In this document: in pieces, positions 50,019 to 58,415 of the stretch
Position numbering within the stretch: the stretch's first letter is position 1
Layout: each line of letters opens with the position of its first letter
IMG/VR virus record: IMGVR_UViG_3300023180_000059
Location: 1-59,120 of that record
Reading direction: 5' to 3' (one strand)
DNA length: 59,120 bases
Source of the DNA: a virus
The notes under the pieces: generated by a model
Seen by the model: only the letters and a program-made list of their open reading frames with translations
The model's database searches: none
What the model was told of the DNA's origin: nothing
Position numbers and translations under genes: made by a program

Positions 50019-51506
50019 ATGGCTTTAAAAATTGTATCGGGGATAGAAGTAACGAGTATATCGTTAAGCTCGTATCTAGACCTAGCGAAGAATGAACTTC
50101 GCAACGCAACAATCCAAAATCTTTCTACGACAGAGATTGGCGCAATCGCTAGTCCAGTGCAAGGACAGTTTGTGTATGACAGCACACTTGATAAATTAAA
50201 AGTGTATGACGGATCGGCTTGGGTTTTAGTAGGTGCTGCCCCTGATGACACTTCTATTGAGTTGTCAAGCAATACGCTTTCTATTAAAGCCGGTGGTGTA
50301 GATACCACAGAACTTGCTGATGACGCAGTAACCGCTGCGAAAATTGATGACAATGCAGTAGGTATTGCAGCGTTGAATGTAACGGATGGTACGAACGGAC
50401 AGGTTCTTACTACCAATGGATCGGGAACACTATCGTTCACAGACCAAATTGATGCTGATGTTACAGTTGAAAACCTCACGACAAAGTTGGCTCAAATTAG
50501 TGGGAACTATACACTTGGGGATGCTACCGATGTTACCGCAACTTTTGCAGGTGGCGTTACTATTACTGGAGACTTAACAGTAAATGGTACGACTACAACT
50601 GTTAACTCTACGACAACGACACTTGATGACCCAATCATCACATTGGGTGGAGATTCTGCGCCAACGGGTGACGACAACAAAGACCGCGGGGTTGAGTTCC
50701 GTTACTACGACACTGCGGCTCGTCTTGGTTTCTTCGGTTATGATGACTCGCTTCGTAAGTTCGTAGCATATGTAAACGCCACTAATGATGCTGAAACATT
50801 TAGTGGTGACTTTGTACCAGCTCAATTTGCTGAAATTCAAGGTACTACAATCAATGCTACAAGTCAATTCCAAATTAATGGAAGTGCAATTACATCTTCT
50901 GCGGCTGAACTAAACATCCTTGATGGTGTTACCGCATCTACTGCGGAAATCAACAAGTTGGATGGTGTTACCGCCTCCACCGATGAATTGAATATTCTTG
51001 ATGGTGTAACGGCAACCGCTTCTGAACTTAACATTCTTGATGGCGTAACGGCTACGACTGCAGAGTTGAACTATGTAGATGGAGTTACTTCTGCTATCCA
51101 AACACAATTGGATGGTAAGCAACCAACTATCACAGGTGCTGCTACTACCATTGATGACACAGACTTAACTGCGTCTCGTGCATTGGTTTCAAATTCTAGT
51201 GGTAAGGTTGCTGTATCAGCAGTAACATCTACGGAACTAGGATATCTAGATGGTGTTACCTCTGCAGTACAAACGCAACTTAACAATAAGCCTGACTTCT
51301 ACAGCGGTAGTGTTACAGTCTCTAGTGGATCAGGAAGTGTTTCATTTAGCACCCACGGAATTGGTTGGCCGGCATTCGTACAATTGTATGATGAAAATGG
51401 TCGCCTAGTACTTGCCGATGTTCAACAAACAACTGAAGGCGAGAACGATATCACGATTACTGCATCTGATGCGAGCTACACTGTAGTTATTCAGGGCGCA
51501 GCATAA
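50019..51506 (+). CDS. Tail fibre with LNILDGVT repeats
   Basis: 495 aa. It starts like other fibres here (MALKIVSGIEVTSISLSSYL). At residues about 290-365 are tandem 15-17 residue repeats (AELNILDGVTAST, AEINKLDGVTAST, DELNILDGVTATA and others), the beta-helical repeat of many marine phage fibres. The C-terminal domain (VTVSSGSGSVSFSTHGIGWP) is beta-rich. A strong terminator follows. Likely part of the receptor-binding apparatus. Confidence 0.8.
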   Translation: MALKIVSGIEVTSISLSSYLDLAKNELRNATIQNLSTTEIGAIASPVQGQFVYDSTLDKLKVYDGSAWVLVGAAPDDTSIELSSNTLSIKAGGVDTTELADDAVTAAKIDDNAVGIAALNVTDGTNGQVLTTNGSGTLSFTDQIDADVTVENLTTKLAQISGNYTLGDATDVTATFAGGVTITGDLTVNGTTTTVNSTTTTLDDPIITLGGDSAPTGDDNKDRGVEFRYYDTAARLGFFGYDDSLRKFVAYVNATNDAETFSGDFVPAQFAEIQGTTINATSQFQINGSAITSSAAELNILDGVTASTAEINKLDGVTASTDELNILDGVTATASELNILDGVTATTAELNYVDGVTSAIQTQLDGKQPTITGAATTIDDTDLTASRALVSNSSGKVAVSAVTSTELGYLDGVTSAVQTQLNNKPDFYSGSVTVSSGSGSVSFSTHGIGWPAFVQLYDENGRLVLADVQQTTEGENDITITASDASYTVVIQGAA

Positions 51507-51541
51507 TTGTGAAATTTAGTAAATTAGTATCCTAACATGAG

Positions 51542-51567
51542 GGGGAGGGAATACCCTCCCCTTTTTT
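51542..51567 (+). terminator. Rho-independent terminator
   Basis: Perfect stem GGGGAGGG (51542-51549) / CCCTCCCC (51554-51561), loop AATA, then TTTTTT. It separates the LNILDGVT fibre from the collagen-like fibre, 10 bp before the latter's start. Confidence 0.88.
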
Positions 51568-51577
51568 ATAGAATCAT

Positions 51578-54562
51578 ATGGCTCTCAAAATAAATTCTAC
51601 TGTAGACCTAACTGGCAAACTACAAGTTGCTGGGTCGGATGTTATAAACGCTTCTGGCGAATGGACTGGCTCTAGTTCAGGCTTAAAAGGAGAGCCTGGA
51701 GACAAAGGACAAAAAGGAGCAGGGGGTGCTAACGGAAGTGATGGATCTGACGGGAGCAAAGGTCAAAAAGGTGAGGTTGGAGACAAGGGTCAACCCGGTG
51801 CTGATGGAAGTAACGGCTCGGCAGGTACGGACGGAAGCAAAGGTCAAAAAGGGCAAAAGGGCGAAGTCGGTGCTGACGGGAGTAATGGATCAGATGGTGT
51901 TGACGGCTCTAAAGGTCAGAAGGGGGAGAAAGGACAAAAGGGTGAAGTCGGTACTGACGGAAGCGATGGTATTGATGGAGATAAAGGACAAAAGGGCGAT
52001 AAAGGTCAAAAGGGTGAAGCCGGATCTAATGGTTCGGACGGAACGGATGGAAGCAAAGGAGACAAGGGGGATCGTGGTAGTGCAGGTTCTGATGGGAGCA
52101 ACGGATCAGACGGAGCAAAAGGAGAAAAGGGTCAGAAGGGGCAGACCGGGAACCAAGGTCCAGCAGGTAACGATGGAAACTTTGGAGGTGCTTCCTTCAA
52201 CTACAATTTTAGTGGGGAAACTGAATTAGTAGACCCTGGAGATAGTAATATTCGTTTTAACAACACAACACTTTCTTCGGCAACAAAATTATTATTAGAC
52301 GACACGGATGCGAGCTCTACCGACATCCAATCATATTTAAGAACTATTGACGACAGCACTTCGACTGTTAAAGGTCATGTTCGTGTTTCAAAAGAATTTG
52401 ATAGTACAGCATACGCACTATACCAAATAACTGCTCTAGGCGAAAAAACAGGATATTTTGAGGTTACTGTTTCACATGCTTCTTCTTCTGCGTCTAGTCC
52501 GTTTGGGGACAGTGATTCTTTAATTGTAACATTTGCTCGTACTGGAGACCAAGGAGATAAGGGTCAAAAAGGTGAAGCGGGAACAGACGGCACTGACGGG
52601 AGCAAAGGACAGAAGGGTGAAGCGGGTGCTAATGGTTCGGACGGCTCTAACGGAAGTGACGGAGATAAAGGTCAGAAAGGACAAAAGGGCGAAGCCGGAG
52701 TAGACGGAAGCAACGGATCAGACGGAGCGGACGGCAGTAAAGGAGAGAAAGGTCAGAAAGGCGAAGCCGGCGCAGACGGAAGTAACGGAAGCGACGGGGA
52801 CAAAGGACAAAAAGGTCAAAAGGGACAAACAGGTAGCAACGGAACGGCTGCTACTATTGCTATTGGAGAAGTTAGCACGGGCACTGAAGGAAGTGAAGCA
52901 AGTGTAAGTAATAGCGGTACATCTACAGCAGCCACATTTGACTTTTCAATTCCTGTTGGAGCAACAGGTAGTAAGGGACAAAAAGGCGAAGCCGGTGCAA
53001 ATGGAAGCGATGGAACGGACGGCGACAAGGGGCAAAAGGGTGCTGCTGGTAGTAACGGAAGTGACGGAAGTGACGGAAGCAAAGGCGAAAAGGGAGAGAA
53101 AGGTCAAAAAGGTCAGACAGGAACGGCTGGTACCGATGGCTCGGCTGGTACCGATGGGAGCAAGGGAGACAAGGGTCAGAAGGGTGAAGCCGGCGCAGAT
53201 GGTAGCAATGGTGCTAACGGATCAGATGGGGTAGATGGTAGCAAAGGGCAGAAGGGTCAAAAGGGACAAACCGGTACCGCTGCTACTATTGCTGTCGGAG
53301 AGGTTAGTGCTGGTGCAGAAGGCACAGAGCCGAGTGTGACAAACACAGGGACTTCTAGTGCTGCAACATTTAACTTCACTATTCCTGTTGGAGCAACTGG
53401 TAGTAAAGGTCAGAAAGGAGAGGCTGGTTCTAATGGTTCAGATGGAACGGACGGCGACAAGGGGCAGAAAGGCGAAGCCGGGTCTAATGGTTCAGATGGT
53501 ACTGATGGTAGCAAGGGGCAGAAAGGCGAAGCCGGGTCTAATGGTTCAGATGGAACGGATGGTTCTAAAGGGCAAAAAGGAGAGGCTGGTTCAAACGGGT
53601 CAGATGGTAGTGATGGTAGCAAAGGTCAAAAAGGTGAGGCTGGAGCCAATGGATCAGATGGTAGTGACGGAACAGATGGATCGAAAGGGCAGAAAGGTGA
53701 ACCCGGCGCAGATGGTGGTGCCGGACCCGAAGGACCAGCCGGTGGTGACGGGAGTAAAGGTCAGAAGGGTGAACCTGGATCAAATGGTAGTGCCGGATCC
53801 GATGGTACTGATGGGGATAAAGGACAAAAAGGAGAACCTGGTGCAGACGGCGGTGCCGGACCCGAAGGACCAGCCGGGGGCGATGGGTCTAAAGGTCAAA
53901 AGGGAGAACCTGGTAGCGATGGGTCTAATGGTTCAGATGGTACAGACGGAAGCAAGGGACAAAAGGGTGAACCTGGTGCCGATGGTGGTGCTGGACCCGA
54001 AGGACCAGCCGGGGGCGATGGAACGGACGGCGACAAGGGGCAAAAGGGCGAACCTGGAGCCAATGGATCAGACGGCTCGGCTGGTAGTGATGGTGCGGAT
54101 GGTGACAAGGGGCAAAAGGGTGAACCTGGTGCAGATGGTTCAAATGGCTCGGACGGGGCAAAAGGAGAACCTGGTGGATTTACAACCAACTCAAACGCTC
54201 AAGTAAGTAGCCTTGGTGTAGGTACTGCGGCTTCAGGAACGAGTGGACACATTCGTGCTACTAACGATATTGTTGCATACTACTCTTCCGATGAGCGGTT
54301 GAAGGCTAATGTAAAACCCATTGAGTCTGCTCTAGATAAGGTACGCTCTATAAGTGGTGTTGAATTTGATTGGATTGAAAATAGCGACCTACACCCTAAT
54401 ACCGGACATGATGTAGGTGTTATAGCTCAACAAATTATGAAGGTGCTTCCAGAGGTGGTTACACAAAGAGATAATGGTTACTATGCCGTGCGCTATGACA
54501 AAGTAATAGCACTGCTCATCCAAGCAATTAAAGAGTTAGACGAGGCTTGTCCTAAAAAGTAA
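51578..54562 (+). CDS. Collagen-like tail fibre with S74 chaperone domain
   Basis: 994 aa. Residues 1-34 are an attachment region (MALKINSTVDLTGKLQVAGS). Gly-X-Y tracts follow at about 35-199, 325-420, 463-565 and 608-866, with units such as GSKGQKGEAGSNGSDG. In these tracts Lys sits in the Y position (X-K-G). A beta-rich domain interrupts at 200-324 and two 45-residue inserts (AATIAIGEVSTGTEG type) at about 421-462 and 566-607. The end (about 902-994) is an intramolecular chaperone: SSDERLKANVKPIESALDKV, then HDVGVIAQQIMKVLPEVV. S74 chaperones self-cleave and trimerise fibres. It sits just upstream of a lysyl-hydroxylase-like enzyme. Confidence 0.9.
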   Translation: MALKINSTVDLTGKLQVAGSDVINASGEWTGSSSGLKGEPGDKGQKGAGGANGSDGSDGSKGQKGEVGDKGQPGADGSNGSAGTDGSKGQKGQKGEVGADGSNGSDGVDGSKGQKGEKGQKGEVGTDGSDGIDGDKGQKGDKGQKGEAGSNGSDGTDGSKGDKGDRGSAGSDGSNGSDGAKGEKGQKGQTGNQGPAGNDGNFGGASFNYNFSGETELVDPGDSNIRFNNTTLSSATKLLLDDTDASSTDIQSYLRTIDDSTSTVKGHVRVSKEFDSTAYALYQITALGEKTGYFEVTVSHASSSASSPFGDSDSLIVTFARTGDQGDKGQKGEAGTDGTDGSKGQKGEAGANGSDGSNGSDGDKGQKGQKGEAGVDGSNGSDGADGSKGEKGQKGEAGADGSNGSDGDKGQKGQKGQTGSNGTAATIAIGEVSTGTEGSEASVSNSGTSTAATFDFSIPVGATGSKGQKGEAGANGSDGTDGDKGQKGAAGSNGSDGSDGSKGEKGEKGQKGQTGTAGTDGSAGTDGSKGDKGQKGEAGADGSNGANGSDGVDGSKGQKGQKGQTGTAATIAVGEVSAGAEGTEPSVTNTGTSSAATFNFTIPVGATGSKGQKGEAGSNGSDGTDGDKGQKGEAGSNGSDGTDGSKGQKGEAGSNGSDGTDGSKGQKGEAGSNGSDGSDGSKGQKGEAGANGSDGSDGTDGSKGQKGEPGADGGAGPEGPAGGDGSKGQKGEPGSNGSAGSDGTDGDKGQKGEPGADGGAGPEGPAGGDGSKGQKGEPGSDGSNGSDGTDGSKGQKGEPGADGGAGPEGPAGGDGTDGDKGQKGEPGANGSDGSAGSDGADGDKGQKGEPGADGSNGSDGAKGEPGGFTTNSNAQVSSLGVGTAASGTSGHIRATNDIVAYYSSDERLKANVKPIESALDKVRSISGVEFDWIENSDLHPNTGHDVGVIAQQIMKVLPEVVTQRDNGYYAVRYDKVIALLIQAIKELDEACPKK
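51680..54177 (+). repeat. Minisatellite-like collagen repeats
   Basis: The Gly-X-Y tracts are built at DNA level from 9-bp triplet blocks (GGNxxxGGN) and longer 48-60 bp near-identical units, especially 53400-53700. Units differ mostly at synonymous positions, so selection keeps the protein repeat while expansion and contraction are easy. Confidence 0.8.
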
Positions 54563-54565
54563 AAC

Positions 54566-55534
54566 ATGGCTTTACAGAGTAGTGGACAAATAAAATTCTC
54601 TGACCTGAACACGGAGTTTGGTAGAACATCTACGGAGGAAATAAGCCTCAATGATGCTTCTACTGGAGTGGTGGATGTAATCAACACAAACAGTTCAAGC
54701 AAACCAGATGGCGTTAAGCCTCATGCAATTAGTGAGTTTTACAGTTACGACCATAATGCAGCACCACCATATTCAAATACACACTACTATACCAATGATG
54801 GTGTGAATGATTACATTAAGGGTACTTGGAGTGGTCAGACATCGCTGCACGATAATGACTGGAGTATTAGTTTTTGGTTGAAACAAAATCAGTCAAGCAA
54901 AGCATCGCAGCAGTATGTGGATTGGAATGCTAACTCAACACTAAACAGTGGGAACACAACAAATAGGGTGATGTTTAATTATAACGGAAGCCTTAATCGA
55001 ATCATGCTCCGTATTAGAACAAGTGCATCAAACTTTGACAGACAATGGGCTTTGCATGATAATTCTAGTGTGACTGGTATTACAAGTTCTAGTACTGGCT
55101 GGACCTCGGGTCAACGAGGGAATGTAAATAGCGATGGTTTTTGTCATTTAGTAATTACATACGATGCCTCACAAAGCACTTCTACGAATGCTTTAAAAGT
55201 ATATTGGAACGGAAGTGAACTAACAAGTCAAGCCGCAGCAAACAACGGCTCTAGAAACTCTGCTACATTTGCATCTTTGTCTTTGTGTGCTGCACAGCAT
55301 AATATTAGTGGTGGTAATGCTAATGTGGAAATTGATGAGTGGGCATTCTATAATGATGTCTTAACAAGTTCCGAGGCAACGACACTCTACAACTCTGGAA
55401 CTATTGCATCTCCACACACGCTACACACTAACAACTTAAGCGAGGTAGTACAATTTGCTGGAAGCAATTCTATTAATACATATTCTAACAAGTACAGTGG
55501 TACAATCACTGGTGGCTCAACAACTGCATACTAA
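54566..55534 (+). CDS. Lectin-like (LamG/ConA-type) tail protein
   Basis: 322 aa. The N-terminal 65 residues (MALQSSGQIKFSDLNTEFGR...AISEFYSYD) are a known phage attachment module. Residues about 90-290 fit a concanavalin/LamG fold: DNDWSISFWLKQNQSSKASQ, then FCHLVITYDASQSTSTNALK with VYWNGSEL, and VEIDEWAFYNDVLTSSEATT, where IDE-x-x-x-Y-x-x-x-L-x-x-x-E is the usual LamG ending. Likely carbohydrate binding on the host surface. Confidence 0.8.
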   Translation: MALQSSGQIKFSDLNTEFGRTSTEEISLNDASTGVVDVINTNSSSKPDGVKPHAISEFYSYDHNAAPPYSNTHYYTNDGVNDYIKGTWSGQTSLHDNDWSISFWLKQNQSSKASQQYVDWNANSTLNSGNTTNRVMFNYNGSLNRIMLRIRTSASNFDRQWALHDNSSVTGITSSSTGWTSGQRGNVNSDGFCHLVITYDASQSTSTNALKVYWNGSELTSQAAANNGSRNSATFASLSLCAAQHNISGGNANVEIDEWAFYNDVLTSSEATTLYNSGTIASPHTLHTNNLSEVVQFAGSNSINTYSNKYSGTITGGSTTAY

Positions 55535-55767
55535 TGAAGTACTACCTGCTTACCCCAGAACAATACGAGCTTCATAGCCACGAAACGGATCAGTATGTTG
55601 CTTGGTCTTTTGATAATTCTAAATGTATCATAGAGTGTGAAGACTCTTGCGACATTACCGATTCCCTTTTGACCTTTAATAGTGCTAACGAATGCAACGA
55701 ATGGAGGTACAACGAAGAAACCGAAGAGTGGAGAAACTGGATTAGCGAAGAGGATTATCTTTGGTGA
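55534..55767 (+). CDS. Small acidic Trp-rich protein
   Basis: 77 aa: MKYYLLTPEQYELHSHETDQ and onward, with three Cys (KCIIECEDSC) and a C-terminus rich in Trp and Glu (EWRYNEETEEWRNWISEEDY). The start overlaps the lectin-like gene's stop. It lies between the fibre genes and the glycosyltransferase-hydroxylase gene. Unknown; could be an accessory to either. Confidence 0.55.
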   Translation: MKYYLLTPEQYELHSHETDQYVAWSFDNSKCIIECEDSCDITDSLLTFNSANECNEWRYNEETEEWRNWISEEDYLW

Positions 55768-55818
55768 TGTCACAATAATCGTTTAAATTAGTGACAATTA
55801 AATCTAATAAATTGTCAT

Positions 55819-58056
55819 TTGAATATTGTCTTCCATGTTGGATACTCCAAAAGTGATTGGAGTCCAAAATCAATCGATCTTACAGGCCTTGGCGGAACAG
55901 AGCAGTGCGTTATGTACCTCGCCCAAGAACTATCTTTCCTACATAATGTATATGTAGTTGGTGATGTAGAAAATGGTAACTACGGATCAGTAGAGTACAT
56001 AAACATGAACCACGACATGTATAACGATGTCAAGGCTATGGACATAGATGTGCTGATCGGAGTTAGTTATGTAAACTTCCTTGTTGAATTTGAAGGTTGT
56101 CGAGTAAATAAATATGTTTACTGGGCGCACAATACCGACCCCTTTTGGTGGTGGAAGGGAGAAGAACTGCCCAAGTCTATACTAAATCGTATAGATGGTT
56201 TTGTGTTCCTAACGAACTGGCATCATGATGACTTTTGCTCTAGATATGAGATTCGTCCCGATCAAAGTAAATACATTATTGGTAACGGCGTGAGGACTAA
56301 AAACTTCTACCCATCGGATAATAAAGAAGATGCTTTTATATATACCTCACATGCCGAGCGTGGTCTTAAGACTGTGTTAGAAGATGGGTTTGTGGATTCT
56401 ACAGGCTACCCACTTCGAGTGGCTACACCGCAATATGGATCAGAGTATCTAGAGAAAAACTTTGACCGAAAGCAATTCGAATATCTAGGAAGTCTGCCTC
56501 AATCGGATTTGTACTATGAAATGTCAAAAGCTCGTTATTGGTACTACCCTACACATTACAACGAGACATATTGTATAACGGCTCTAGAGATGCTAGGGCA
56601 TGGCGTTATCCCTATTGTAGATAATCCAATAGCAGGTCTTAAAGAAACCCTACAATCCTTTTACATAACTCGTGATGAATATCAAGCGGGTTCGTATTGG
56701 TGGAATACCGAAGAGGTAAACAAATATGTTTCTTCGAGAGATTGGTCTATAGTAAAAGACGAATGGAACGAGGTATTAGAATACACAATACCAAAGGTTA
56801 AGTCATATATCATTAGTCTTAATTATCTACCAAACTTCACTGATAAAGCAAATGAGATTGTAGACTGTGATGCCTCGTTGTATAGAGGTGTAGACAACAA
56901 AGAAAAAAAGCCATCTTTCGAATACAAACTATTTGATTGGAAGATCGATAGCGAAAACACATGGTATAATAGACCACTCAAGCAAGGAGAGGTGGGCTGT
57001 ATGTTGTCACATATATCTGTGTTAAAAGAAGCCTATGATTACGGCGAGGATTATGTCTTGATTTTAGAGGAGGACTTCAAGCCTATAAAACCACTACAAC
57101 TAGAACAACTGCCCAATTATCCTTGGGATATTTTGTTCCTAGGAAGAAACCCTATAACGGATGACCAAGAGGTTGTCAATGAGCAGTTTGTTGTTCCTGG
57201 ATATTCATACAACGCCCATGCAATATTGTATCGTAGATCGGGAATCGAAAAGATACTTCAAGGGAAACCCGAAAACTATATTATGCCGTGGGACGAATAT
57301 CTAGCAGCAACATATTCTGATCACCCAAGAAAAGACCTCAACTTTATTTGGAAGGACATAAAGGCTCTTTCCTACAAGGAAGAAATTGTTGGACAAACAA
57401 GTAGTGTTATCACATCACAAACGGAAAACACCCCATTTGTCATAGAGTCTAAAGACTATCTTTTAGATGGTAGTGATTGGGAAGCGTGGAAACAAAGATG
57501 GCTTTCCTATGAGGCTCTAACAAAAGAATGGGACTTGATAGTAGACGAACCTATCATGAATGTATTTACATTTCCTTTATTTAACGAAGACTTTTGTAAG
57601 CGTGTAATAGAGTATGCGAATGAGATGGATGAGTGGGAAACGGATCGTCATGACTACTATCCTACTATTGATGTATTACTTGAAAAGATAGGGCTTAACG
57701 AACTGTATGCCAGGGTTTTAAAAGAGTATGCAGACGAGTGTGCTATACACATGTGGGGGCTTGAAGGTAAGAATTGGAGAAACCTTGAGAGCGAAAACTT
57801 CATGATTAAGTACACCGAAGAAAAGCAAGGACACTTAAGCCTCCACCACGACTATTCTGATCTCTCGTATGTGTTAGCGTTAAACGAAGAATACACTGGT
57901 GGGGGTACATATTTTGTACGGCAAAAGGCATTACACAAAGGATTTACGGGACACATATCTTTACATCCTGGTGCTATAAGCCATAAGCATGGAGGACGAC
58001 CCGTTCATAAGGGTGAGCGATATATCATAGTATCGTTTTGTAGATTTCCTCGATAA
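55819..58056 (+). CDS. Collagen-modifying enzyme: GT4 + GT25 + lysyl hydroxylase
   Basis: 745 aa, starting at TTG 55819 (no nearer ATG keeps the GT4 N-terminus). Residues 1-325 are GT4-like: TGLGGTEQCVMYLAQEL, and the EX7E motif E249-TYCITAL-E257. Residues 327-520 are GT25-like: VKSYIISLNYLPNF, GEVGCMLSHISVLKEA, acidic motif E417-E-D419. Residues about 575-745 are a PLOD-type Fe(II)/2-oxoglutarate lysyl hydroxylase: YPTIDVLLEKIGL, LSLHHDYSDLSYVLALN, YTGGGTYF, HPGAISHKHGG and GERYIIVSF. Ligands H676, D678, H724 and 2OG-binding R734 are all kept. It probably hydroxylates lysines of the collagen-like fibre and adds sugars. Target inferred from linkage. Confidence 0.88.
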   Translation: MNIVFHVGYSKSDWSPKSIDLTGLGGTEQCVMYLAQELSFLHNVYVVGDVENGNYGSVEYINMNHDMYNDVKAMDIDVLIGVSYVNFLVEFEGCRVNKYVYWAHNTDPFWWWKGEELPKSILNRIDGFVFLTNWHHDDFCSRYEIRPDQSKYIIGNGVRTKNFYPSDNKEDAFIYTSHAERGLKTVLEDGFVDSTGYPLRVATPQYGSEYLEKNFDRKQFEYLGSLPQSDLYYEMSKARYWYYPTHYNETYCITALEMLGHGVIPIVDNPIAGLKETLQSFYITRDEYQAGSYWWNTEEVNKYVSSRDWSIVKDEWNEVLEYTIPKVKSYIISLNYLPNFTDKANEIVDCDASLYRGVDNKEKKPSFEYKLFDWKIDSENTWYNRPLKQGEVGCMLSHISVLKEAYDYGEDYVLILEEDFKPIKPLQLEQLPNYPWDILFLGRNPITDDQEVVNEQFVVPGYSYNAHAILYRRSGIEKILQGKPENYIMPWDEYLAATYSDHPRKDLNFIWKDIKALSYKEEIVGQTSSVITSQTENTPFVIESKDYLLDGSDWEAWKQRWLSYEALTKEWDLIVDEPIMNVFTFPLFNEDFCKRVIEYANEMDEWETDRHDYYPTIDVLLEKIGLNELYARVLKEYADECAIHMWGLEGKNWRNLESENFMIKYTEEKQGHLSLHHDYSDLSYVLALNEEYTGGGTYFVRQKALHKGFTGHISLHPGAISHKHGGRPVHKGERYIIVSFCRFPR

Positions 58057-58059
58057 GAT

Positions 58060-58067
58060 TATATTTG
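58060..58067 (+). promoter_or_regulatory. Bacteroidota -7 promoter box TATATTTG
   Basis: TATATTTG lies 19 bp before the ATG at 58087, after the enzyme gene. Confidence 0.6.
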
Positions 58068-58086
58068 AAACTATAAATAGAATACA

Positions 58087-58335
58087 ATGGCTACCAAGAA
58101 GATTACAAAGTCTTTGCTCGAAAACGCTCAAAAGACCATTCAAGAAAAGACAAGTGTAGAAGGAGAGATTAAAAATCTAGCGATTACTCTTTCTCGCATT
58201 CAATACAGCATGAATGAAAAAGTAAAAACACTTGATAAAGTTCAAGAGAAACTCGTATCTTTGGAAGAGAAGATCAAAGACAAGTACGGAGACATAAAAT
58301 TCAACATCAACACTGGAGAAATCGTTGATGAATAA
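58087..58335 (+). CDS. Coiled-coil small protein
   Basis: 82 aa, helical with heptads (KSLLENAQKTIQEKTSVEGE, then DKVQEKLVSLEEKIKDKYGD) and a C-terminal INTGEIVDE. Small phage proteins ending ...KYGD...NIxTGEI are common and usually unassigned. Own promoter and terminator. Confidence 0.6.
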   Translation: MATKKITKSLLENAQKTIQEKTSVEGEIKNLAITLSRIQYSMNEKVKTLDKVQEKLVSLEEKIKDKYGDIKFNINTGEIVDE

Positions 58336-58374
58336 AAGCATTCTCATGACAATGAGGATTTAGTTGGTTAGTGA

Positions 58375-58405
58375 GGGGTCGCATTTTGTGACCCCTTTCT
58401 TTTTA
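58375..58405 (+). terminator. Rho-independent terminator
   Basis: Stem GGGGTC (58375-58380) / GACCCC (58390-58395), extended by imperfect inner pairing, followed by a T-rich run. Confidence 0.75.
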
Positions 58406-58411
58406 TCTTTG
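58404..58411 (+). promoter_or_regulatory. Bacteroidota -7 promoter box TATCTTTG
   Basis: TATCTTTG lies 4 bp before the ATG at 58416, overlapping the end of the terminator T run, the same arrangement as at 2643-2684. Confidence 0.55.
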
Positions 58412-58415
58412 TGGA

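Noticed and set aside
51680-54177. CRISPR-like or satellite array
   Set aside because: The repeats are in-frame coding Gly-X-Y units without unique spacers of constant length, so they are not CRISPR.
53358-54206. Long alternative frame (282 aa) over the collagen tract
   Set aside because: It is a low-complexity shadow of the Gly-X-Y repeat read in another frame (Lys/Met/Val-rich) and would lie wholly inside the fibre gene. Similar shadows on both strands are explained the same way.
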